From positions 1-64,000 of the forward strand of contig JAXMHB010000008.1 in assembly GCA_046346965.1 (NCBI GenBank): a stretch of DNA of 64,000 nucleotides. Direction: 5' to 3'. Below, in pieces: positions 6,884-14,979 of the stretch. The notes below the pieces were generated by a model. The model saw nothing but the letters and a program-made list of their open reading frames with translations. It was not told where the DNA came from and searched no databases. The translations under genes were made by a program, and so were the position numbers. The first letter of the stretch is position 1. Every line of letters starts with the position of its first letter. The stretch comes from JAXMHB01 sp046346965 (GTDB lineage Bacteria; Pseudomonadota; Gammaproteobacteria; Xanthomonadales; SZUA-5).

Positions 6884-9208
6884 GTGACTTCGGCTGCCCG
6901 CAGACTTCGTCGTTTCATTCGATGGTCTTTGCTGCTGCTATTGTGCCTAGGGATCGGACTCGTCTGGGCATTCGTAAATGCGCGTGATGCCATTCAGCCC
7001 CGAAACCCTGCGGGCTTCCGAGCAGCACTGACCTGGGCTTCTGTTTCGAATGGCGAAACCGATGCCAACGTCGGCCTGCGCTATTTCTCAATGCAGCAGG
7101 TGAACGCCCTTAGTGCCCGCTTCCCCGAATTTGGCCTGATTGCGGCAAGTCCGCCATCCGAGGAAGAAGTTGCGTACGCGGGACAAGACCTCCACGCGCG
7201 AGTGCAGTTCATCAAGCCTGACTCGTTCCTGGTGGCTGGCGTGCGATTGAATGGATCGCCCCTCAAGCTGAGCGACAGCCAAGTATGCGTCGCTTCGGAA
7301 CGGTGGGTTGAAAGAACGGAGGTGGCGCTGGCGGCGTCCATTGAGATCGCTGGTGTCGGGTTCGAGCTTAGAGCATCTGTCGATCCGACAGTGCGCATGC
7401 TCGGCGGATCGGAGGTCGTGGATCTCTGGTGCAGCTGGGATGCCGTCGCCCGCGTGCTGCCCGGCGCGACATCGACTAGCGAGTCACAGCCCTTGTTCTG
7501 GGTCTTCGTGGGCTTCAAAGATGCCAACCAACATGCCCAGTGGATGCAAGAAACTCGCGAGATTGAGCTGCCTCGTGCGTTCATGGCTGGAAATAGTCCA
7601 CACTCGCTGCTGACGATGGAAGGGTGGACGCCGCATCCTCGGTTGCAGCAGGAAGCACTCGCGCGATTGGCCCTTCTACAAGGTATGGGTGCAACTTTTG
7701 TGCTCCTCGGAGTGGTGTTGGTGTGTTTCAGCGCCGCGCATCACGTACGCAGGCATGCGCTTGAGCAATCCATTCGCAATGCATTGGGCGCCCGCGTCCA
7801 AACGTTGGTGATCAGCAGCGCAATAAGTCATGTCTGTACCCTGATTTTGGCGCTTCCGCCGGCTTGGTTGTTGGCTCGTGTCTTGTTTGCATTGCTCTGG
7901 CAGGACCCGCAGCTGTCTCAAGCTCAGTTTAGCGGAACATCAATCGACGGGGCTGGACTCTGGCCTGCCTTGGTAACAGGCATCGTAGCGTGCGCAATCT
8001 CATTTGCCACCGAGGCAATTGGCATTGTGCGGCAAGCGCGGGCGCCAAGGTTGGATGTCAGCAGCAAGTCCGCTCTGGCCGGGTTGCGCCAAGGACGAGT
8101 GGCGGGAGGCTTACTGGCGGCCTTCACCTGCTTTTCCTGTTGGGTGTCTATTGCACAATTGCAGCACACAACTATTCCGGCGCCTCAGCGTTTTGGTTTG
8201 GACCGGCCGTTAGTGGTACTGGAGCCGATCTTTCCAATGCGCACTCCGATCAGTCAGCGGGTACTGGCACCTGAGGCAATGCAGATGATCGAATCGCTTC
8301 CGGCCATCGCGGGATCCGTTGCGTTTGTCGAGTCGTTCCCGGCACGATCTAGTCTCGCATTCCCTGCCGAACTATTAACCGATGCCGGTACCAGCTGTGG
8401 CGCAAGTTCTGAACTGCTGAGGGGAAGTACAAGCTTGCCCAGAGTATTGGGTATACGCTTTCGACTCGGTCGGGCACCCGCGATGGACGAGATTGCGATC
8501 AGTGCAACGCGTGCGCGCCGCTGCTTTGGTTCAGAGAGTGACGCGCTCGGCAAACGTCTGACCGTTGACGGCATCATGCTTCCGATATCGGGCGTGTACG
8601 CCGACATGGACTGGAGCCTGGGACGGGGCACAGCCAGTGAGTTCATCGCGTCCTCTACGACGCAAGCTTTTGCCTGGTTCGCCGTCGCGGCGGATACCGC
8701 AGCTGCGGCGCGTGCGAGTTCGGTGCTGGAATTGGAAGTTCGCGAACAACGCCCCGCGCTTAAGGAAATTCGACAAGTTACGCTAGCCGAGATTCTGCAG
8801 AAGAGCTGGCATGACGAAGCGTCGCTGGCGAGGCTGCTCAGCGCCCTTGCTCTGGTCCTCAGCGTGGCGGCCGGGCTGGCGGCGGGCGGTCTCTACTCCG
8901 CGGTAGTGGCCAGTCAACGGGGCGCGCTTGCACTGCACTTGGCACTCGGCGCGACTCGATTGGGTTTGGCTGTCCGGGTAGCCCGCGGCATCCTTTGGAC
9001 GGCCGCACCGGCCTGCGCCCTGTCGATCCTCATCACTGCCGCGCTTGCCGGCGCTTCACTGGCGATCAACGCACTCGTTGACGGCTCAGGGTATGCCGCA
9101 CTGCTTGCTATGGGGACTTGCACGGTCTTGATGCTGCTGATTGCTGCGCATCGCGTTTTCAAGGCACTCGCGGCACCTGACCTGGGGCGAGAACTCGCAG
9201 GATCGTGA
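6884..9208 (+). CDS. Duplicated FtsX/MacB-type permease without its own ATPase (ADOP-like)
   Basis: 774 residues from a GTG, 7 bases after the previous stop. The first membrane helix (about 14-32) leads to a periplasmic domain (about 35-255). Three more helices follow (about 262-285, 305-335, 355-380), with the FtsX-type stretch LEQSIRNALGARVQTLVISS. The module repeats: a helix near 405-425, a second periplasmic domain (about 430-650), and three final helices (about 655-685, 700-730, 735-758) with LALHLALGATRLGLAVRVARG. Two copies of a 4-helix FtsX unit in one chain is the layout of acidobacterial-type duplicated orphan permeases. In MacB-like systems this part couples ATP use to export or mechanotransmission of peptides and lipids. 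The nearest ATPase gene (4117-5287) is broken and belongs to another permease class. Confidence 0.72.
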   Translation: MTSAARRLRRFIRWSLLLLLCLGIGLVWAFVNARDAIQPRNPAGFRAALTWASVSNGETDANVGLRYFSMQQVNALSARFPEFGLIAASPPSEEEVAYAGQDLHARVQFIKPDSFLVAGVRLNGSPLKLSDSQVCVASERWVERTEVALAASIEIAGVGFELRASVDPTVRMLGGSEVVDLWCSWDAVARVLPGATSTSESQPLFWVFVGFKDANQHAQWMQETREIELPRAFMAGNSPHSLLTMEGWTPHPRLQQEALARLALLQGMGATFVLLGVVLVCFSAAHHVRRHALEQSIRNALGARVQTLVISSAISHVCTLILALPPAWLLARVLFALLWQDPQLSQAQFSGTSIDGAGLWPALVTGIVACAISFATEAIGIVRQARAPRLDVSSKSALAGLRQGRVAGGLLAAFTCFSCWVSIAQLQHTTIPAPQRFGLDRPLVVLEPIFPMRTPISQRVLAPEAMQMIESLPAIAGSVAFVESFPARSSLAFPAELLTDAGTSCGASSELLRGSTSLPRVLGIRFRLGRAPAMDEIAISATRARRCFGSESDALGKRLTVDGIMLPISGVYADMDWSLGRGTASEFIASSTTQAFAWFAVAADTAAAARASSVLELEVREQRPALKEIRQVTLAEILQKSWHDEASLARLLSALALVLSVAAGLAAGGLYSAVVASQRGALALHLALGATRLGLAVRVARGILWTAAPACALSILITAALAGASLAINALVDGSGYAALLAMGTCTVLMLLIAAHRVFKALAAPDLGRELAGS

Positions 9209-9307
9209 ACCTGGGCGCCCACGAATGCGCAGCGAGCTGGCACCAGCGACCGACACGCTGGCGCCTGTCGTCGTACTCGCGCGGCAAACTCCGTTGCGAC
9301 ACCGCGA

Positions 9308-9384
9308 CGGAAGCGCCGCAGTTCTGGTCCCCTGCCCCCTGCCCCGCTTCTACTCGCCCCCGCTTCTGCTCCCCCGCCACGCCT
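9308..9384. repeat. Dispersed C-rich intergenic repeat, copy 1
   Basis: This stretch carries CCGCAGTTCTGGTCCCCTGC followed by runs of CCCCTGCCCCGCTTCT. The same core recurs at about 12361-12425 and, inverted, twice within 59376-59689. It lies between the end of the permease gene and the end of the convergent gene at 9383. No coding capacity is seen in it. Confidence 0.6.
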
Positions 9385-10075
9385 ATTCCGTGGTCGCCGG
9401 CTCCGCGCAGCTGGCGCAAGCCCGATAGCCCGCGTCCAGCACGCTGCGCTGGTAGACCTCGCTGACTTCCGCGATGGGCTGCATATCGCTGGCGTACAAC
9501 AAGGCGCGGTGCTGCAGCAGCTCAGCCGGAATGTCCAAGGCCGCGCCGTCGGCGGGAGTGCTCGGGCAGCTGCCGTCGGGGCCCAGCGGCGACCATAGCA
9601 GTTGCGCTGAGATCGACTGCCGGAACGGCTGCAACGGCGCCACCACGCGGCCAAAGGGTGTGTCGGTCTCGTCCAGCAGGCGGTTCATCTCGGGCGTCAG
9701 TCGCGCCGGGACGTACCAGTTCTCGGCGCGCGACAGCACGCGTTCGCCGCAGCGCAGCTCCACGCGGCGGTAGCGCAGTTCGCTGTTGGCGGCGACGCGC
9801 AAGCGCGCCAGCTGCTCGGCACTGGCCTCGGCGGTGGCATTGCGATCACGCACGGCGACGATGGTGGCATCCGCCGGGCCCAGTTGATGGCGCCGGCACC
9901 AGCCTTCCAGCACGGCAGTGGCGCTGCGATTCGACAGCAGTTCGGCATTCAGCGATTGCAGCATGGCGTAGGCCTGCAGGCGCGACAGGTAGTGATCGGG
10001 CCACTCGGCCCGCGCCTCGCCGCTCAGCCACAAGGCCAATCCCGCCCCCATCATCGACCACCCTCGCACTGGCAT
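9383..10075 (-). CDS. Secreted chorismate-lyase-like (UTRA-fold) hypothetical protein
   Basis: 230 residues from the ATG at 10075 (a GTG directly before it is an alternative). A signal peptide ends at about GEARA-EW. The body has the conserved pattern ELRYRRVELRCGERVLSRAENWYVP, TDTPFGRVVAPLQPFRQ and LQHRALLY...PIAEVSEVYQR. This matches the chorismate lyase/UTRA-like fold, in which the R of the R-x-V-E-L strand, the LS.AENWYVP strand and the late VSEVY Glu line the ligand pocket. Unlike UbiC it is predicted to be exported, so an enzymatic role in ubiquinone synthesis is unlikely. It is divergent from trpE across about 107 bases. Family level is plausible; function unknown. Confidence 0.55.
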   Translation of the reverse strand: MPVRGWSMMGAGLALWLSGEARAEWPDHYLSRLQAYAMLQSLNAELLSNRSATAVLEGWCRRHQLGPADATIVAVRDRNATAEASAEQLARLRVAANSELRYRRVELRCGERVLSRAENWYVPARLTPEMNRLLDETDTPFGRVVAPLQPFRQSISAQLLWSPLGPDGSCPSTPADGAALDIPAELLQHRALLYASDMQPIAEVSEVYQRSVLDAGYRACASCAEPATTE

Positions 10076-10145
10076 CACCGTCGGCTTCCGGTCAGAAGCG
10101 GAACTATGCCACGGGCTGCACGATGGACGCTGGCCGCGCTCTGGT

Positions 10146-10151
10146 TATGAT
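10146..10151 (+). promoter_or_regulatory. -10 element of trpE
   Basis: TATGAT matches the sigma70 -10 consensus at five of six bases and stands out in GC-rich DNA; the -35 region is weak. It predicts a transcript starting near 10158. This excludes the upstream in-frame ATG at 10147 and favours the ATG at 10183 as the trpE start. Confidence 0.5.
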
Positions 10152-10182
10152 CGGGGGCCTTGTGCCTGCGAACCCTGCTGCG

Positions 10183-11655
10183 ATGGATTCCAATGAGCTT
10201 GCGGCGCTGCGTGCGGCCGGCTACACCCGAGTGCCGGTGGTGCGTCACGTCCGCGCCGATCTCGATACCCCGCTGTCGGCCTATCTGAAACTGGTCGATG
10301 GGACCGATGCCTATCTGCTCGAATCGGTGGAAGGCAGCGAGACCTGGGGCCGCTATTCGATCATCGGCCTGCCTGCGCGCGAGCGTATCGAGGTACGCGG
10401 TCGCCAGTGGCGTCGGCTGCTGGATGGCGTCGAGATCGAGCAGCGCACGGTGGCCGATCCCTTGGCCGAGGTGCAGGCGCTGATCGCCAGCGAGCGCGTA
10501 CCGACCAGCCCCGGGCTGCCGGCCTTCGCCGGCGGCTGGGTCGGCTATTTCGCGTTCGAAACCTTGGCATACATCGAGCCCAAGCTCGATCGCCCGGAGC
10601 GCAAAGACGAACTCGGCACGCCGGAAATCGTGCTGCTGCGCACCGAAGAACTGGCGGTGTTCGACAACCGCCGTGGCCGGCTGTCCTTGATCGTGCATGC
10701 CGACACCCAGGAAGCGGGCGCGATCGAGCGCGCCGAGCGCCGTCTGGATCGGCTCACCCACCGCCTGCGCGCACCGGCGCCGGGCTACCCGGAAGTGCTC
10801 GATCCGCAGGCGCTCGACGAGGCGCATTTCGTGTCCGGCTTCACGCGTGAGCAGTTCGAGGACGCCGTACGCCGCTGTCAGGACTACATCCTCGCCGGCG
10901 ATGCCTTCCAGATCGTGCTGTCGCAGCGCTTGTCGGTGCCCTTCCGCGCCCGCCCGATCGACGTCTACCGCGCGCTGCGCTCGCTCAATCCCTCGCCGTA
11001 CATGTATTTCCTCGATCTCGGCGATCTGCACGTGGTCGGCTCCTCGCCGGAGATTCTGGTGCGGCTCAAAGCCGGCGAGGTGGTCGTGCGCCCGATCGCC
11101 GGCACGCTGCCGCGCGGCGCCGATGCGGCGGCTGACGAAGCCAACGCGCAGCGGCTGCTGCAAGACCCCAAGGAGTGCGCCGAGCACCTGATGCTGATCG
11201 ACCTCGGCCGCAACGATGTCGGCCGCGTCGCCCAGCCCGGCAGCGTGCGCCTGACCGATCAGATGGTGGTCGAACGCTATTCGCACGTGATGCACATCGT
11301 GTCCCAGGTGGTCGGCCAGCTGCGCCCCGAGCTCGGCATCGTCGATGTGCTGCGCGCCACCTTCCCGGCCGGCACGCTGTCCGGCGCGCCCAAGATTCGC
11401 GCGGTCGAGATCATCCAGAACCTGGAACCGGTCAAGCGCAATCTGTACGGCGGCGCGGTGGGCTACATCAACTGGCAAGGCGAGGCCGATCTGGCGATCG
11501 CCATCCGCACCGCGCTGATCAAGGACGGCCGCCTGCACGTGCAGGCCGGCGCCGGCATCGTCGCCGACTCCGATCCCGCCAAGGAGTGGGAAGAAACCAT
11601 GAACAAAGGCCGCGCCGTGTTCCGCGCGGTGGCCGAGGCGGTGCGCGGCCTGTAG
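10183..11655 (+). CDS. trpE: Anthranilate synthase component I
   Basis: 490 residues. TrpE converts chorismate and ammonia (supplied by TrpG) to anthranilate, the first step of tryptophan synthesis. The N-terminal regulatory part has the LLES motif (AYLLESVEG, near residue 45) used in tryptophan feedback binding. The catalytic part shows GDAFQIVLSQRL, NPSPYMYFLDLGDLHVVGSS, PIAGTLPRG, LIDLGRNDVGRV, TFPAGTLSGAPKIRAVEII and VQAGAGIVADSDP..E..E. The start is set by a -10 box at 10146; ribosome-site match is weak. No trpG, trpD or trpC follows: the gene is flanked downstream by an 880-base non-coding stretch containing a 22-bp repeat array. Confidence 0.97.
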   Translation: MDSNELAALRAAGYTRVPVVRHVRADLDTPLSAYLKLVDGTDAYLLESVEGSETWGRYSIIGLPARERIEVRGRQWRRLLDGVEIEQRTVADPLAEVQALIASERVPTSPGLPAFAGGWVGYFAFETLAYIEPKLDRPERKDELGTPEIVLLRTEELAVFDNRRGRLSLIVHADTQEAGAIERAERRLDRLTHRLRAPAPGYPEVLDPQALDEAHFVSGFTREQFEDAVRRCQDYILAGDAFQIVLSQRLSVPFRARPIDVYRALRSLNPSPYMYFLDLGDLHVVGSSPEILVRLKAGEVVVRPIAGTLPRGADAAADEANAQRLLQDPKECAEHLMLIDLGRNDVGRVAQPGSVRLTDQMVVERYSHVMHIVSQVVGQLRPELGIVDVLRATFPAGTLSGAPKIRAVEIIQNLEPVKRNLYGGAVGYINWQGEADLAIAIRTALIKDGRLHVQAGAGIVADSDPAKEWEETMNKGRAVFRAVAEAVRGL

Positions 11656-11719
11656 CGGCCGCGCGCGGCGCCACCCCAGCGCAGACGTGCACCCACGTCT
11701 GCGCACAGGTACTGCAACC

Positions 11720-12357
11720 ACTCCACAGCGGTCGGACGACGACTCCGCATCGATCCAACGACCACTCCGCATCGATCCAACGACCACTCCGCAGCGGTCC
11801 GGCGACGACTCCGCATCGGTCGGACGACGACTCCGCAGCGGTCCGACGACGACTCCGCAGCGATCCGACGACGACTCCGCAGCGGTCCGACGACGACTCC
11901 GCAGCGATCCGACGACGACTCCGCAGCGGTCCGACGACCACTCCGCAGCGGTCCGACGACCGCTCCGCACTGGTCCGACGACGACTCCGCATCGATCCGA
12001 CTACCACTCCGCAGCGATCCGACGACGACTCCGCAGCGGTCGGACGACGACTCCGCAGCGATCCGACGACGACTCCGCACCGATCCGACGACGACTTCGC
12101 ACCGATCCGACGACCGCTCCGCAGCGGTCCGACGACCACTCCGCAGCGATCCGACGACCACTCCGCAGCGATCCGACGACCGCTCCGCAGCGGTCCGACG
12201 ACCGCTCCGCATCGATCCGACGACGACTCCGCACAGGTCCGACGACCGCTCCGCAGCGATCCGACGACCGCTCCGCAGCGATCCGGCGACCGCTCCGCAG
12301 CGATCCGGCGACCACTCCGCAGCGATCCGACGACGACTCCGCACAGGTCCGGCAAAG
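11720..12357. repeat. Array of twenty-nine 22-bp tandem repeats
   Basis: Twenty-nine units follow each other without a single insertion or deletion (28 x 22 = 616 bases to the start of the last unit). The consensus is [A/G]CTCCGCAGCG, then [A/G], then TCCGACGAC, then [G/C]. Differences are point changes: 16 units carry CGATCC (with a GATC site), 10 carry GGTCC and three carry GGTCGG; the junction base alternates G or C. The last unit decays (GGCAAAG end). Because 22 is not a multiple of 3 and the unit lacks stops, long open frames run through it on both strands, all with a 22-residue period. These look like by-products, not genes. Around it, 11656-11719 and 12358-12535 hold no gene that I can support. 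Confidence 0.95.
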
Positions 12358-12360
12358 TCT

Positions 12361-12425
12361 GCGCAGTGCCGCAGTGCTGGTCCCCCGCCCCCTGCCCCGC
12401 TTCTGCCCCACCCCGCTTCCCCCCC
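12361..12425. repeat. Dispersed C-rich intergenic repeat, copy 2
   Basis: Directly after the 22-bp array comes GTGCCGCAGTGCTGGTCCCC and the C-rich run CGCCCCCTGCCCCGCTTCTG. This is nearly the same as the copy at 9308-9384 and as the complement of those in 59376-59689. It ends in a run of C residues (about 12418-12427). Confidence 0.65.
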
Positions 12426-12535
12426 CCGACTCGCGCATCTCATCCTCCACCAGCGGCGTTTCGTCGCATCGCTGCAGCCGGGCTGAAGGCCCGCGGGCAT
12501 GCTCGGCGTCCACTGGACAGACTTGAGTGGTGCGT

Positions 12536-13660
12536 ATGAGCAGGTGGCGCAAGTGGATGCTGAGACTGGGTGCGTTGGCCTTGGTGGGCGTGGCGGCGTT
12601 GGCGGTGGTGATCAGCTACGACGCCCCCTGCGGCGCGCCCCCGCCGGCCGCGACGGGTGACACCATGCAGGCGGTGATGTACCGCTGCTACGGGCCGCCT
12701 GAGGTGCTGGCGCTGGAGACGGTGGCCCGACCGCTGCCCGGGCCGGATCAGGTGCAGGTGCGTGTGCACGCGGCCAGCGTGAACCCGCTGGATCATCACT
12801 TTCTGCGGGGCCGGCCGTACGTGATCCGCCTGTCGGCAGGGATCGGCCGACCAAGCTCGGCCGCCATGGGCACCGATTTTGCCGGCACCGTGACCGCGGT
12901 CGGCGCCAAGGTGACGCGCTTCAAGCCCGGCGATGCCGTGTTCGGCGCCGCCGACGGGGCTTTTGGCGAGTATCTGGTACGCGGCGCCGAGGGCGCGATC
13001 GCCGCCATCCCGCCGGGCCTGTCCTTCGAGCAAGCCGCGGCGATGCCGGTCGCCGCAGTGACGGCGCTGCAGGCGCTGCGCGACCACGCCCGCGTGCGCG
13101 CCGGCCAAAAGGTGCTGATCAATGGCGCCTCGGGCGGCGTCGGCACCTTCGCCGTGCAGATCGCCAAGTCGATGGGCGCAGAGGTGACCGGCGTCTGCTC
13201 CACCCGCAATGTCGATCTGGTGCGCTCGCTGGGCGCCGATCAGGTGATCGATTACACGCAGCAGGACTTCACTTCTGGCACAGAGCACTACGACGTGATC
13301 ATCGATATGGTCGGCAACCATCCGATCAGCCGACTGGTGGCGGTGATGCCTGAGGACGGTGTGTACGTGAAGGTGGGCGCGGTCGAGAAGAGCGACTGGC
13401 TGCAGCCCTTCGACACCATTGCTGCGGTGTCCTGGGCCTCGCTGTGGCACCCGCAGCGCTTCGAGACGCTGTTTGCCTCGCTCCCGGCCGCCGATCTGGA
13501 GGCACTGGCAGGCATGGCCAGTGCCGGCCAACTGGTGTCGGCCATCGACCGGCGCTTTACGCTGGCAGAGACCGCCGACGCCATGCGCTATCTGGAGACC
13601 GGCCGCGCGCGCGGCAAGGTGATCATCGAGGTGCTGGACCCGGCGCAGGCCGCCCAATGA
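12536..13660 (+). CDS. Membrane-anchored zinc-less MDR oxidoreductase (quinone-oxidoreductase type)
   Basis: 374 residues from the ATG at 12536; a GTG 9 bases upstream is possible. Residues 8-28 form a membrane anchor (LRLGALALVGVAALAVVI), unusual for this normally soluble family. From residue 43 on it is a complete medium-chain dehydrogenase/reductase: GroES-like half with VHAASVNPLDHHFLRG and GTDFAGTVTAVG, then the Rossmann half with INGASGGVGTFAVQIAKSMGA for NAD(P)H. Zinc-ligand cysteines are absent. Likely an NAD(P)H-dependent quinone or enone reductase held at the membrane (inference). Its stop overlaps the next start (ATGA), so it is coupled to the transporter gene. Confidence 0.82.
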   Translation: MSRWRKWMLRLGALALVGVAALAVVISYDAPCGAPPPAATGDTMQAVMYRCYGPPEVLALETVARPLPGPDQVQVRVHAASVNPLDHHFLRGRPYVIRLSAGIGRPSSAAMGTDFAGTVTAVGAKVTRFKPGDAVFGAADGAFGEYLVRGAEGAIAAIPPGLSFEQAAAMPVAAVTALQALRDHARVRAGQKVLINGASGGVGTFAVQIAKSMGAEVTGVCSTRNVDLVRSLGADQVIDYTQQDFTSGTEHYDVIIDMVGNHPISRLVAVMPEDGVYVKVGAVEKSDWLQPFDTIAAVSWASLWHPQRFETLFASLPAADLEALAGMASAGQLVSAIDRRFTLAETADAMRYLETGRARGKVIIEVLDPAQAAQ

Positions 13661-14910
13661 AGCCGCTGCTGCGGGTGTTCAACGTTCGCGCCGAGGAAGC
13701 GCGCTCGGCGCTGTACGCCACCGCCTTTTTCTTCTGCGTGCTGGCGGCGCTGATGCTGCTGCGGCCGGCACGCGATGCGCTCGGCATGCAGCGCGGCATC
13801 GAGTCGGTGCGCTGGCTGTTCGTGGCGACCTCGGTGATCACGCTGCTGGTCAATCCGGTGTTCGGCTGGCTGGTGGCGCGCTATCGGCGCCTGCGCGTGC
13901 TGCTGATCGCCTACGGCTTTTTCGCGCTCGGCCTGCTCGCCTTCTACGCGCTGCTCGCGTGGGCGCCGGCTGCGGTGGGCGAACGCAGTGGCCAGGTGTT
14001 CTACGTGTGGTTCAGCGTCTTCAACTTCTTCGCCACCATGCTGTTTTGGGCGCTGATGGCCGACAGCTTCACGCTGGAACAGGGCAAGCGCTTGTTTCCG
14101 CTGGTGTCGGCAGGCGGCACTTTGGGCGCCATCGCCGGCCCGGCGCTGACCGCCCTGTTGGCCGAGCGCCTGGGCACGCCGGCGCTGCTGCTGGTGGCGA
14201 TCGGCTTCATCGCGCTGGCCGGCCTCGCCGCCGGCGCACTGGCGCGGCGCCAGCCGCCGCTAGGGGTCAGCGTCGATCAGCCGATGGGCGGCAGCGCGCT
14301 GGCCGGAATCACCGCGCTGCTGCGCTCGCGCTATCTGATCGGCATCGCCGGCTATGTGCTGATCCTGTCGGTGATGGTCACCTTCCTGTACTTCACGCGC
14401 CTGCAAATGGTCGCCGCGCTGGGCGAGGATCTGGACATGCGCACCGGCTGGCTGGCGCGGATGGACATGGCCACGCAGATCGCCACGCTGCTGCTGCAGC
14501 TGGTGCTGGCCGGCCGGCTGATCGAGCGCATCGGCCTGGCCTGGACGCTGGCGCTGCTGCCGCTGACCACGCTGCTCGGCTTCATCGGCCTGGCGTTGGT
14601 CGCCACGCTGACCATGCTGGTGCTGGTGGAAGCCGGCTTCCGCGCGGTCCAGCGCGCCGTGCAACGCCCGGCGCGCGAGGTGCTGTTCACCATCGTGCCG
14701 CGCGAGGACAAGTACAAGGCAAAAGCCGTGATCGACACCTTCGTCTATCGCATGGGCGATGTGGCCGGCGCCGGCACCGAGGGCGCGCTGTCCAAGCTGG
14801 CGCTGGGCCTGGGTGCTCTGGCAGCCACGGCGGTGCCGCTGGCCGTGGCGTGGGCTGCACTGGGGCTGTGGCTGGGGCGCAAATCGCGAGCGCCGCAACC
14901 CAGCGCGTGA
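13657..14910 (+). CDS. Npt1/Npt2-type major-facilitator-like transporter
   Basis: 417 residues with about 12 membrane helices. The start RVFNVRAEEARSALYATAFFF and the conserved LRPARDALGM loop, plus YVWFSVFNFFATMLFWALMAD and VSAGGTLGAIAGP, are typical of bacterial proteins annotated as NTP/NDP exchange or MFS carriers of the Npt1/Npt2 group. In free-living bacteria of this order the substrate is unknown, and nucleotide exchange should not be assumed. The C-terminal third has QRPAREVLFTIVPREDKYKAKAVIDT, also a family hallmark. It is translationally coupled to the MDR oxidoreductase (4-base overlap), so both may act on one pathway. Confidence 0.8.
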   Translation: MKPLLRVFNVRAEEARSALYATAFFFCVLAALMLLRPARDALGMQRGIESVRWLFVATSVITLLVNPVFGWLVARYRRLRVLLIAYGFFALGLLAFYALLAWAPAAVGERSGQVFYVWFSVFNFFATMLFWALMADSFTLEQGKRLFPLVSAGGTLGAIAGPALTALLAERLGTPALLLVAIGFIALAGLAAGALARRQPPLGVSVDQPMGGSALAGITALLRSRYLIGIAGYVLILSVMVTFLYFTRLQMVAALGEDLDMRTGWLARMDMATQIATLLLQLVLAGRLIERIGLAWTLALLPLTTLLGFIGLALVATLTMLVLVEAGFRAVQRAVQRPAREVLFTIVPREDKYKAKAVIDTFVYRMGDVAGAGTEGALSKLALGLGALAATAVPLAVAWAALGLWLGRKSRAPQPSA

Positions 14911-14929
14911 TGCGTGGACCCAGCTTTCC

Positions 14930-14979
14930 GGGTCCCGGGTCCCGAGTCCCAGCCCCGAGTCCCGAGCCCCGAGTCCCGC
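14930..14979. repeat. GGGTCCC/GAGTCCC short-repeat cluster
   Basis: Repeated heptamer-like units (GGGTCCC, GAGTCCC, GAGCCCC) fill the gap between the convergent transporter gene and lpd. The same units occur in two blocks inside bkdB (17428-17567), where they are translated. Confidence 0.6.

Noticed and set aside
10075..11970. 631-codon frame opposite trpE
   Set aside because: It mirrors trpE codon structure in GC-rich DNA, lacks known domains and continues into the repeat array.
11720..12357. Possible CRISPR array
   Set aside because: Units follow directly, with no spacers; 22 bp is too short and no cas gene is in the window.
11175..12552. Long frames on both strands across the 22-bp array
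   Set aside because: They repeat the same 22-residue cycle in every frame, run into trpE in the wrong frame and have no ribosome site.
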